Assembly (NCBI GenBank): GCA_965644295.1
Contig: CBFFRP010000656.1
Location: 1-27,545 of the forward strand
DNA: 27,545 bases
Origin: Paraphysomonas bandaiensis
Taxonomy: Eukaryota; Chrysophyceae
Reading direction: 5' to 3'
In this document: positions 1 to 7,390 of the stretch, one piece after another
How positions within the stretch are numbered: the stretch's first letter is position 1
Layout: every line of letters starts with the position of its first letter
Translations under genes and position numbers: made by a program
Notes under the pieces: model-generated
What the model was told of the DNA's origin: nothing
Databases searched by the model: none
What the model saw: only the letters and a program-made list of their open reading frames with translations

Positions 1-42
1 ACGTACTTGTATACATAACAGTCAGACAGACATATGAGCGCT

Positions 43-540
43 TTATTCATACCTTGGAGTAAATTCCAAAGACACTGTCCAGTGCGTAAAATCATTATGA
101 TTTACCATATTTTCTTTAAATGGTTCACCGTTTATATCATATAATCTGAATCGTATTTTTTTCGGACTACAACTATTATCAACCTTAAACCTGTTGTTTT
201 TATTTTTACATGGCGGTAAAGCCCCGCTCCCATCAGAATACATGCAACATAATAAAAAATGGTCTGATCCTTCGGCTAAATTATCCGCATACAAACCCAT
301 TTTTTTAAAATCAGCCCTACGAAAACTCATTTTTTCATCATCATCCTGAGGAATTGCAGATATATTCAAAGTTTCAATATTCATACAAAACCCGATGCAT
401 TCAACTTCATAATAATCACAATCATCACAAGACAGAACTGGTAAAATTAATGTACAATCGTGAGCGCTTTCATTCATAGCATTTATAGACGTAAAATTAT
501 AAATAAAACTTTGGTTTCTGGGGAAATCCATCATAAACAT
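43..540 (-). CDS. Hypothetical protein, possible minor capsid/penton protein
   Basis: A 165-aa protein with no signal peptide or membrane segment. It is rich in Cys around residues 38-53 (paired CDDC and a later C) and ends in alternating hydrophobic strands (FRLYDINGEPF and HWTVSLEFTP). The beta-rich tail resembles the single-jelly-roll minor capsid (penton) proteins often encoded near the capsid gene in polinton-like viruses, but I cannot confirm homology. An AT-rich palindromic stretch abuts the start codon, as for the other viral genes. Two further in-frame Met codons follow at residues 3 and 4, so the exact start is open. Function is inferred only from context and composition. Confidence 0.6.
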   Translation of the reverse strand: MFMMDFPRNQSFIYNFTSINAMNESAHDCTLILPVLSCDDCDYYEVECIGFCMNIETLNISAIPQDDDEKMSFRRADFKKMGLYADNLAEGSDHFLLCCMYSDGSGALPPCKNKNNRFKVDNSCSPKKIRFRLYDINGEPFKENMVNHNDFTHWTVSLEFTPRYE

Positions 541-575
541 TATATAATATATGTTATATAATAATTTAAAATTAA

Positions 576-749
576 TTAAAGCTTTTTCTTAATTCTCTTT
601 TTCACTGATGTAGCCTTTTTGTTTATCTTCTTGGCTACCTCCTTACGCTTGTTCTCTGCGTGCTTTGTTACGTCCTGTTTAGCTTTGTTTACTGATGCTC
701 TAAGAGCTTTGTTAATCATTTTGTTAACTTGTGCTTGATTCTTCGGCAT
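576..749 (-). CDS. Small highly basic protein, putative virion DNA-binding protein
   Basis: A 57-aa ORF starting MPKNQAQVNKMINKALRAS and ending KKATSVKKRIKKKL, with Lys/Arg throughout and hardly any acidic residues. Polinton, adenovirus and virophage genomes often encode such short Lys-rich core proteins that condense DNA or bind the capsid interior; that role is inferred here. The upstream sequence is TATA-like, as for its neighbours, and the stop lies 36 bp before the start codon of the 165-aa ORF, so the two genes run head to tail. The frame is clean and the amino-acid bias is strong for so short an ORF, which supports it being real. Confidence 0.6.
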   Translation of the reverse strand: MPKNQAQVNKMINKALRASVNKAKQDVTKHAENKRKEVAKKINKKATSVKKRIKKKL

Positions 750-871
750 ATATAATAAGTGTATATATTTTTTTACAGGATAATAGGGAGTAAATACGGC
801 ATGTCTATATATAGTGTTAAACAGGTCTGTTGTTCCGTCTATCTGTTGTAATTGTTCGGTGTTTAAGTCAG

Positions 872-945
872 GGTCGGTATATCGTTTGGTTAATAGGGTT
901 GGTTGATCGTTTGGTTAATAGGGTCGGTTGATCGCTGGGGTTAAT
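872..945. repeat. Tandem repeat, three units of about 25 bp
   Basis: Three consecutive imperfect units share the core GATCGTTTGGTTAATAGGG. The first has TATCG in place of GATCG, and the third reads GATCGCTGGGGTTAATA. It lies in the only long non-coding gap of the viral element. Confidence 0.75.
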
Positions 946-1284
946 ATGTATAGTATTATTTTATTTTGATTGCATTTTTTTTGACATTTTTGTTGAAAAT
1001 ATTTATTTTGGAATTTATTTTTTTAGAAAAAAGTTTTTTTTAAAGAAAAATGTTGTAAAAAATGTAGTGTATACAGTTGCAAAATTTGTGAAAATAAGAT
1101 TTTTTTTGCATTTTTTATTGTGAAAGGTGACACGACATTTTTTATGTAAAAAAGTGTATAAAAAAATGTAATGTACAATATTGGAAGCACTTGTACGTGA
1201 TACACAGCGATACCATAGGGGTAAGGGTCAGTATAAATTAATAGTTTTTATGGTCACGGTTAACACGGCTAGGGTCGAAGACCC

Positions 1285-1306
1285 CCCCCCCTCTCTCTGT
1301 GTGTGT
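1285..1306. repeat. Microsatellite: C run, (CT)n, (GT)n
   Basis: A run of about ten C is followed by CTCTCTC and then GTGTGTG, a compound simple repeat. It is prone to replication slippage and assembly error. Confidence 0.8.
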
Positions 1307-1434
1307 CTCCAACTGAAATATTAAAAGACTATTCCGTTTTTTTTCAAAATGTGTGTTGATGAGATCACAAGCCGAATAATAAAACATTGTATAAAAATTA
1401 TTATTCCATTAATTTTAATAGCAATATAATATAT

Positions 1435-2280
1435 ATGTCAACATTAGCAGATATTAAAAAACAACTTGGTATTAATGAAAAATTAACATCAGTATCAAAG
1501 AAGAAAAAGAAACATAATAATTTTAGGGATAATGTACCACAACACGAGCATTATAATTATATGGCCGATATCATGTATTTGCCTACTGCTAAATTTGGAT
1601 ATAAATACCTTTTAGTATGTCTTGATTTAGCCAATAATGAGTTTGATATGGAGCCTATGAAACATAAGGACGCGGATACAACACATAAGGCAATAAAAAA
1701 GATGTTTAAGCGTGAGTATCTAGATAAACCTAAATACTCTTTAACAACTGACGCAGGTACAGAGTTCCGAGGTATATTTAAGAAATGGTTATATGAAGAT
1801 AGTATTTATCATAAAGTAACAGTACCAGGCAGACATAAGCAGATGGCACCAATAGATAATTTAATTAATCAATTAAACAGCTTGTTTAATGGAATAGCAA
1901 ATAAATATGAGGAGGAAACAGGAAAGCCTTATAAACAGTGGACTGATCATATTGACGAAATACGTATATTATTGAATAAGTCCCGTAGAAAGAAACTTGA
2001 CCCCGATAAATATGAATTGCCTACAACAACAACAAAAAAAGGCAAATTAATAAAACCTAAATTTAAAATCGGTGATAAAGTCCATGTTATATTAGATAAA
2101 CCTAAAGATGCATTAAATAAGGTTCAATCTGGTAAGTTTAGAACTGGAGATTATCGCTTTGATTCTAAAGTTAGGGAAATAGAACAGATATTAATATATA
2201 GTGGTAAAGTATTATACCGTTATATGGTGTCTGGTATTAAGAATGCGTCATACTCAGCGGAGGAGTTAATTAAAGCTTAA
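1435..2280 (+). CDS. Retroviral-type (rve) integrase of the viral element
   Basis: A 281-aa DDE-type integrase that would insert the viral DNA into the host genome. The catalytic core is visible: first Asp in YMADIMYLP (about residue 44), second Asp in TTDAGTEF, and a C-terminal SH3-like/chromo-like region (FKIGDKVHVI, then the YRYMVSG region). The expected catalytic Glu after GRHKQMAP is Asp (PIDNL), at nearly the normal 35-residue distance. I chose the start at 1435 (MSTLADIKKQLG) rather than the in-frame ATG at 1387, because an AT-rich promoter-like stretch ends exactly at 1435 and the extra 16 residues look like translated promoter. It is the only + strand gene of the element. No N-terminal HHCC zinc domain is obvious. 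Confidence in the family is high; activity is uncertain because of the Glu to Asp change. Confidence 0.85.
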   Translation: MSTLADIKKQLGINEKLTSVSKKKKKHNNFRDNVPQHEHYNYMADIMYLPTAKFGYKYLLVCLDLANNEFDMEPMKHKDADTTHKAIKKMFKREYLDKPKYSLTTDAGTEFRGIFKKWLYEDSIYHKVTVPGRHKQMAPIDNLINQLNSLFNGIANKYEEETGKPYKQWTDHIDEIRILLNKSRRKKLDPDKYELPTTTTKKGKLIKPKFKIGDKVHVILDKPKDALNKVQSGKFRTGDYRFDSKVREIEQILIYSGKVLYRYMVSGIKNASYSAEELIKA

Positions 2281-2295
2281 TCAATCTCTCCGAGC

Positions 2296-3534
2296 CTAAC
2301 GGGTCTCTCCAATATCTCCGAGCCTTTCAGGTTTCTTGATAACACTTTCCCATCTTAAATAACCTGTTGTACCTGCTTCGGGTTCTATCTTCCTATTTTT
2401 CATTTTTTCATCTTTGTTACATTTAAATGTCACATTGTCCGTATGTATTCTTATTACGTCATCTATACCGCCATATATTGCTGTTTCTGCCATTCTATTA
2501 CGTGCGAACGATGACATAAACGATTTTATACGCGCTTCACCCATTTTATAGGGGTCTTTAGCTGAATATAGTTTATAATAATCTTCTGTAGGTGTTATAT
2601 GATGGTCTAATACTACATAATCACTTTTTAGTGTTGGTCCTACATCTAAACCCTCTTTTTTTATGTCTGAATATGTTTTATATATGGCTTTATAACTGGT
2701 TAACTGACCCCATGCAGAGCTTAATAAGTGTTTTAATAATTTGTTTTTAGGGTATTTTTTACGTAATTTAGTCAGCTTATTTTTCCAATTACCAAAAACA
2801 AGCGACCCTTGCACTAAATCTGCCTCATCATATACATAACAGTTATTTTGATCTTTATCATAAAATTCAAACTCAAAATTAAACGTGTCTTTATATTTCC
2901 ATGCGAATTGAACCGAATAATGGGTATATAAATCTTTTTTTGAGAATGAAAATATCTTTTTAGCGTGTGGATTCTTAGACGTGATTCCGACGAAATAAAA
3001 ACCATATGGCAAATTTTCACCATCAGAAATTATTTTTTCTGTATCAAGGGCCATAGCTTTACCTTTTTTAGTGGGTACTTGAAAAGTTTTAGCAGCTAAA
3101 ATAGTTGGGTAATACTGTTTATAATCATATCCAAAACATAGCCCTTCATATTTCTCGCAATACATTAAAGGTCCATTATTACACATTGTAAAATAATGAT
3201 GTTCTGTTTTACCTATTTTACTAAATGTTATTTCCTTTACATTTTTAAACTTATTCGTTTTCATGCGTTTATATGTATTTCTCACTGCGTATGAATGAGA
3301 AACATAATTAGAATAGTCTATAGTAAGAAAATTTTCAGGGTCCTTTAGTTCATCGCACCACTTTTTAAAATCCTCTGCGTATCTTTTTAAGTCTTCGTCA
3401 GTTGGTTCATATCCTTTCATCAATTCAAAGCTGTGATGTTCACTAGGATATTTATTTATAGTCTTAAATTCTTTAATGCTTGTGTCAAATATTCTAAAAC
3501 CGGAAAGCAAACGACAAAATAATATATAGCTCAT
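2296..3534 (-). CDS. Short family-B DNA polymerase (polymerase core only)
   Basis: A 412-aa protein carrying the three family-B polymerase motifs: motif A DYKQYYPTI (about residue 136), a motif-B-like LLSSAWGQL (about 270-278), and motif C as RIHTDNVTF (about 360) instead of the common YxDTDS. The metal-binding second Asp of motif C is kept. No 3'-5' exonuclease motifs precede motif A, and the N-terminal part is only about 130 residues, so the enzyme is much shorter than polinton protein-primed polymerases, which exceed 1000 residues. It likely replicates the viral genome, possibly by protein priming. It ends 15 bp from the integrase stop, convergent with it. A palindromic AT promoter-like motif abuts its ATG. 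Confidence 0.75.
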   Translation of the reverse strand: MSYILFCRLLSGFRIFDTSIKEFKTINKYPSEHHSFELMKGYEPTDEDLKRYAEDFKKWCDELKDPENFLTIDYSNYVSHSYAVRNTYKRMKTNKFKNVKEITFSKIGKTEHHYFTMCNNGPLMYCEKYEGLCFGYDYKQYYPTILAAKTFQVPTKKGKAMALDTEKIISDGENLPYGFYFVGITSKNPHAKKIFSFSKKDLYTHYSVQFAWKYKDTFNFEFEFYDKDQNNCYVYDEADLVQGSLVFGNWKNKLTKLRKKYPKNKLLKHLLSSAWGQLTSYKAIYKTYSDIKKEGLDVGPTLKSDYVVLDHHITPTEDYYKLYSAKDPYKMGEARIKSFMSSFARNRMAETAIYGGIDDVIRIHTDNVTFKCNKDEKMKNRKIEPEAGTTGYLRWESVIKKPERLGDIGETR

Positions 3535-3560
3535 TAATATATACTATATATTATTTTTTA
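3535..3560 (-). promoter_or_regulatory. AT-palindrome promoter-like motif before polymerase gene
   Basis: Read on the - strand, TATATAGTATATATTA runs straight into the ATG and is preceded by an A-rich stretch. The same arrangement recurs before neighbouring viral ORFs. The spacing of zero bases to the start codon implies a very short leader or a non-canonical promoter. Confidence 0.55.
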
Positions 3561-3589
3561 AATATTTAATTTTTTAATTTTTTAATTAT

Positions 3590-3919
3590 TTATTTTTCCA
3601 TAAAAACAGATATGTCAATAAATTCAAACTTCTCAAATTTATCCATTTCCTCAACTGTGCCTTTATAATAATTTTCAAAATCCTGAACCCTTATATTATA
3701 GCTGTTATACCCTTTAAATGTAAAGTATCTATGACCATTTAACGCTCTAACCATTGTATTGGCATCTTCGGGTAAGTTTTCCTCAATCATATCATGTAAA
3801 AAGTACATATCAGGAACGTCTAATTCTTTCCCTTTCTTTTTATGTCTAAATCTGATCGTAATTTCAACTGAGTTTGTAAAGTCCTTCTCATCAATCTTTT
3901 CAAATTTATATTTGTCCAT
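3590..3919 (-). CDS. Hypothetical viral protein (109 aa)
   Basis: Not recognised. A charged 109-aa protein with N-terminal lysine/aspartate-rich sequence and a beta-like segment (SVEITIRFRHKKKG). There are no Cys pairs, signal peptide or membrane segment. It sits between the polymerase and a second small ORF, with the same promoter-like AT motif directly before its ATG, which is the best evidence that it is expressed. A role in replication or as an accessory protein is possible, but nothing in the sequence decides it. Confidence 0.6.
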   Translation of the reverse strand: MDKYKFEKIDEKDFTNSVEITIRFRHKKKGKELDVPDMYFLHDMIEENLPEDANTMVRALNGHRYFTFKGYNSYNIRVQDFENYYKGTVEEMDKFEKFEFIDISVFMEK

Positions 3920-3945
3920 TAATATATACTATATATTAATTTTTT
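3920..3945 (-). promoter_or_regulatory. AT-palindrome promoter-like motif before the 109-aa ORF
   Basis: Nearly the same as the motif before the polymerase: on the - strand TTAATATATAGTATATATTA abuts ATG and is preceded by a run of A. The match continues outside the palindrome. Confidence 0.55.
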
Positions 3946-3951
3946 AAATAA

Positions 3952-4206
3952 TTAAATTTTTATTTTTTTAATATCATAGCTATCTATATTATTAATATCA
4001 TAAATTTTTATTCTGTTAATCAGTCGCTTTAATGATGGATGTAAGTATTTACATGTTGTACGTGACTCACATAAAGCGTTAAGTTTCCTAGCTTCTGAAT
4101 ATTGTATATCATATTCCTGTGCTATTGCCTTATAGGATGTAAAGTTTTGTGATGTAATCAGATTATTATTATTATCATATATTTCTACTATAAATTTATC
4201 TCTCAT
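3952..4206 (-). CDS. Small protein with helix-turn-helix-like segment (84 aa)
   Basis: An 84-aa protein. Residues about 24-45 (SYKAIAQEYDIQYSEARKLN) have the spacing of a helix-turn-helix: helix, turn at YDI, then a second helix. The rest is rich in Lys, Asn and Ile. It might be a small transcription regulator or DNA-binding accessory protein of the virus; the match is by eye only. The stop lies 32 bp upstream of the next start, and its own ATG is preceded by the shared AT motif. Confidence 0.55.
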   Translation of the reverse strand: MRDKFIVEIYDNNNNLITSQNFTSYKAIAQEYDIQYSEARKLNALCESRTTCKYLHPSLKRLINRIKIYDINNIDSYDIKKIKI

Positions 4207-4232
4207 TAATATATATTTATATATTAATTTTT
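4207..4232 (-). promoter_or_regulatory. AT-palindrome promoter-like motif before the 84-aa ORF
   Basis: A variant of the shared motif: on the - strand TTAATATATAAATATATATTA runs directly into ATG, again with an A-rich flank. Confidence 0.5.
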
Positions 4233-4255
4233 TAAATAAATTATTTTTTATTTTT

Positions 4256-4579
4256 TTAAATATTTATTCCGTAAGTTTTCATTATATCCTTTACTGTCTT
4301 CTGACTTACACGGGGTGTTTCATCTTCATCATCATCTTCATCATCATCTTCATCTGTATCTTCATCTGTATCTTCATCTGTATCTTCATCTGTTTTATCG
4401 CTTTTTTTATTGCTAATCTTTTTAATAGCGCTTGCAATAGTATTAGTATTATTACACTGATCACTGTGTTTATCACTTTGATTACACTGATCACTGTGTT
4501 TATCACTTTGATTACAACGTTTTTTAATTTTATCTTTAATATTATATTCTACATCAGGGCCATCATCATATTCATCTAA
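4256..4579 (-). pseudogene. Acidic low-complexity ORF in frame behind the helicase stop, no ATG
   Basis: Immediately after the helicase TAA the same frame stays open for 107 codons. It reads acid-rich sequence (DEYDDGPD), a duplicated ten-residue unit (CNQSDKHSDQ twice), a DTDE repeat, a Glu/Asp run and a C-terminal KTVKDIMKTYGINI. No usable ATG lies in the first 95 codons. It is therefore either a former C-terminal extension of the helicase cut off by a stop mutation, a readthrough product, or a remnant of a separate gene. The 30-bp DNA duplication at about 4452-4512 and the GATGAAGATACA repeats indicate slippage-driven expansion. Confidence 0.5.
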
Positions 4580-5851
4580 TTAATGAACCCAATAATGTAA
4601 AGATTCAGAAACTTTATTTAATTCGTCTAATGTAACATTGTACACATTACGCCTATCTTTATTTTTTTTGTGAATAAAATTTAATTCACTCATGACCTTA
4701 TTAAAATCAATTGTATGTTTAACTGGTTTAATATTATTTTGAGTGCAATACTGGATATAATGGTTAAATATTTCTTTAACAAGTATATTATTTATATCCA
4801 ATCTCTTTAATATAAATTCATCCTTTAAAAACATTTCAACGCTTCCCAATCTCTTTGCGTATGCATCTAATTTGTTTTTTGTGATGGGGAAATTTTGACT
4901 ATAAAATTTTTCTGTGTTGTATTCCATTAAATAACAGTAAAAAGCATGTCCTACCTCGTTATTAAAGCATAGATTACGTAGCCATCCAAAATATTTTAAG
5001 TCATTGCGTTTTTTACAACAAACATCACAAATAAAATACCTTCTTCCGCATTCCTCATTTAAACTATAATTTGCATTGATTAAGTAATTATTAATATTTG
5101 CAGCCTGATATGTTGCCTCATGCTTTTGATTTATTATATAAACGTCGCTCGTCGTATATCGTTTTAATTTAGTATTGATTGCGTCCCAGTCAGCCCTGCT
5201 TTGTTTTTCTAATTCTTCAAAATATACAAATAATTTACCTCCTAGATCTGAATTAAATTTAGATGTCAACACGTCCGCGCCAGCCTCTAAACACAGGTCA
5301 CGGCCAAGTACGTAAGTATTCATAAATAGGGATATGGTTGATTTACCTATGCCCTGAGGGCCTTTTAAAAATATAATGGATTCATTTTTATTACCCTTTG
5401 TCATATTGGCAAACCACTTTAATAAATATTCATATTGTGCCTGATCATCAGAAGCCAATATTTCTTTAATATATGATAAAAACGCCTTAACACCTTCCTT
5501 ACTCTTATCATCAAAATCTTCATATGGTTTATAGTCGTGTGTAAACTGAGCGGCTAAATTTAATTTCTTTTTATCAGGGAATATACCTTTGCCAAGCTCA
5601 TAAACCATTTTACGAAGCCCTTTAAATTCAGTGAAATAATATTTTGCTATCCGTTTATCCATTCTGTTAAAATACGTTTCTTTAATTTTTTTGTGTTCCA
5701 TAATGCTAAATGTTTTATGTCCTGTTCTATATGCATGTGCACCGCTTGTAAGTGGGAAAAAATAATTTGTTACATAAGCTTTGGACTGTTCATAAGTCAG
5801 GTTATCAAGGTGTTCTAAATCAAACTCTTCAAAACTCTCTTTTGTACTCAT
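4580..5851 (-). CDS. Superfamily-3 helicase (D5-like), viral replication
   Basis: A 423-aa protein with Walker A GPQGIGKST (about residue 160), Walker B region KLFVYFEELE (about 208), a motif-C/sensor-like NNYLINANYS, and an arginine-finger-like GRRYF. This is the pattern of the SF3 helicases that unwind replicating DNA in poxviruses, NCLDVs, virophages and polinton-like viruses. The first 130 residues show no clear primase motifs, so it looks like a helicase without primase. It likely works with the short polymerase. The frame continues beyond its stop into an acidic ORF (4256-4579), so the native protein may once have been longer. Confidence 0.8.
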   Translation of the reverse strand: MSTKESFEEFDLEHLDNLTYEQSKAYVTNYFFPLTSGAHAYRTGHKTFSIMEHKKIKETYFNRMDKRIAKYYFTEFKGLRKMVYELGKGIFPDKKKLNLAAQFTHDYKPYEDFDDKSKEGVKAFLSYIKEILASDDQAQYEYLLKWFANMTKGNKNESIIFLKGPQGIGKSTISLFMNTYVLGRDLCLEAGADVLTSKFNSDLGGKLFVYFEELEKQSRADWDAINTKLKRYTTSDVYIINQKHEATYQAANINNYLINANYSLNEECGRRYFICDVCCKKRNDLKYFGWLRNLCFNNEVGHAFYCYLMEYNTEKFYSQNFPITKNKLDAYAKRLGSVEMFLKDEFILKRLDINNILVKEIFNHYIQYCTQNNIKPVKHTIDFNKVMSELNFIHKKNKDRRNVYNVTLDELNKVSESLHYWVH

Positions 5852-5880
5852 TAATATACAAATATATATTATTTTTTAAA
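5852..5880 (-). promoter_or_regulatory. AT-rich promoter-like motif before the helicase gene
   Basis: On the - strand AATATATATTTGTATATTA runs into ATG, with A/T runs upstream. It is a looser member of the motif family found before the other viral genes. Confidence 0.45.
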
Positions 5881-5934
5881 TAATAAATTTTTTAATTTTT
5901 TTTTTTTTTAAAAATCTAAAGGTTTTTTATAAAT

Positions 5935-7227
5935 TTAATATTGCAATGTTGCAAAACCGTTTTCAATTAAAATGACTTGATCAAAATAAGCGTATGTGTC
6001 TATGCGTGCGGACACAGTGGGGGCACTTGAGGAAAAACGAGGCATAAAAAATATGTCGTCAGTACTTGAGTTATAACCCTGGTATACTGTTTCCATGCCT
6101 GAGCTGCTGTAACTTTCTAAATCTAAACCTAAATAAAAGTTGGATGATGCTGCACACCCGTTATAATCGGCTGCTGTCTCGCTATTGGCTGCTGACGCTT
6201 GCATATCATAAGTATTTATATTAATGCTTGGTTCATGATTCAAATCGCTTACGCTTCCAATTGCTCTGATCAATTCGCCGAAAAATTCAGGAAGGCAACT
6301 AGGTGCTTTAGTTGGTACGGTCTTACTACCTAATCTAACACTGTATGACTCTAGACCGAAATGATTTGATGACAGAGGGAAATAGGTGACTTCTCCAGCG
6401 TGTTTATCGCGCATACTGAAAAATAGAGATCTTAAAGAGTTATATTTAGCGGGTACGGGAACACTAAGTTCAACGTTAGCGGCAATATTTCCAGTATGTG
6501 AATAATTTCTGTAATCTTGTACAACCCACCTTAAAGGTCCATTTGATGCCAAATTAATTTTATTCATTGCGTCATCTGATAACTCCATAAAATTACAAAC
6601 ATATTCAACGTCATTAATAGCTATTGAATCTATGGCTTTATCGCAACAAATGCCCTCTAATGGATTATTAACCAGAACTATTTCTAGACGTAAAGGCGCG
6701 CCGGTCATTGCGAACAGTGGGATATATTTATCACTGTAGCTTAAAAAATTCATTATTGGTACTGTATAATATCGTTTAGTTGTACTGCCCCCATTCACAA
6801 CTTGTGTGAATTCATTAAGTCTTTCACCAACAATTAAACCCTCGTTTGTGCTTGTTGCGCTGTCAACAATACTGAAACTTTCCGTTCCTGTTAAAATTGT
6901 ATGTTTGTTAATAAAAGAGTCGTTGGACTGCTGCAAAGCCATTAACTGACCAACTAGATTATTATAATTCTGAATATCTGAAAGTAAAGTAGAGCCATGA
7001 AATACTCGCACTCTAGAAATTAGGGAATGAATACCGGCCTTATCCAGTCTAACGTATTCCGCTGTGGTCGCAGGGTCAGATGTTTCTGTGTTTACTATTA
7101 AGCTTAATTTTAAAAGTGAATCAGCGCCCGACATTACGAGATTACGACCGGTAGGAACATTAATAATTATGGTCTCTCCTGCACCATATGGCCCTAAACC
7201 ATTCTGTGGAGCTATATATGGAAGAAA
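5935..7227 (-). pseudogene. Major capsid protein, double-jelly-roll-like, 5'-truncated
   Basis: Open for about 430 codons. The first internal ATG (7134) gives 399 aa, but the frame continues upstream with capsid-like sequence (GPYGAGETIIINVPTG) before hitting a TAA at about 7228. Conserved-looking features are a DSLLKLSL strand near the start, LFAMTGAPLRLEIVLV, a WVVQDYRNYSH segment, and a SLRSLFFSMRDKH segment between jelly rolls, all reminiscent of polinton-like and NCLDV capsid proteins. Length is slightly short for the family (usually 450-600). The missing start and the absence of the AT promoter motif indicate the gene was cut at the border with the Gypsy-1 element. Capsid assignment is by pattern, not by search. 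Confidence 0.65.
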
Positions 7228-7390
7228 TTAGTAAAAAATATTATAAATAATACTTTTCACACTGTTATTAACTTCATAGTTACTTATTGTGCATAGTTAT
7301 ACCCTTTTCCGACCATCACCAAAAATTTCACCAGGTTTTACATCAAAACCCAGGTTTTGGTATTACCTCGACTTTTTTGCTTCAATACAT
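7228..7390. other. Junction between viral element and Gypsy-1
   Basis: AT-rich sequence without a clear gene. The viral capsid frame ends at its left side, and recognisable reverse transcriptase starts at about 7395 (GIVYQDD). No terminal inverted repeat, LTR end or target duplication is visible here, so both partners look broken at this point. A rearrangement or an assembly join are both possible. Confidence 0.5.

Larger units (their letters stand above)
750..1434. other. Non-coding gap of the viral element with repeats
   Basis: No convincing gene. The stretch holds a three-unit tandem repeat of about 25 bp (872-945), long T-rich and A-rich runs (about 955-1180), a run of C followed by CT and GT dinucleotides (1285-1306), and the AT-rich region before the integrase start. 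It separates - strand genes on the left from the + strand integrase, so it may contain a divergent promoter, an origin, or fused element ends. None of these is demonstrated. Confidence 0.6.
1..7230. mobile_element. Integrated polinton-like/adintovirus-like DNA virus, partial
   Basis: An A+T-rich block of tightly packed genes: integrase, family-B DNA polymerase, superfamily-3 helicase, capsid-like protein and several small ORFs. All are on the - strand except the integrase. This combination is the hallmark of polintons, polinton-like viruses and adintoviruses. The left end runs off the window. The right end is a break: the capsid reading frame stops at about 7227, and from about 7289 the sequence belongs to a retrotransposon. 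No packaging ATPase, protease or terminal inverted repeat is visible, so they lie outside or are lost. The frames seen are otherwise open, so the copy is either recent or maintained. Lineage assignment within this group is inference. Confidence 0.75.

Noticed and set aside
1023-1205. 60-codon - strand ORF
   Set aside because: Low-complexity Phe/Leu/Lys sequence from A/T runs.
4306-4506. 66-codon - strand ORF of Lys/Met repeats
   Set aside because: Another frame of the acidic repeat tract behind the helicase; repeats keep all frames open.
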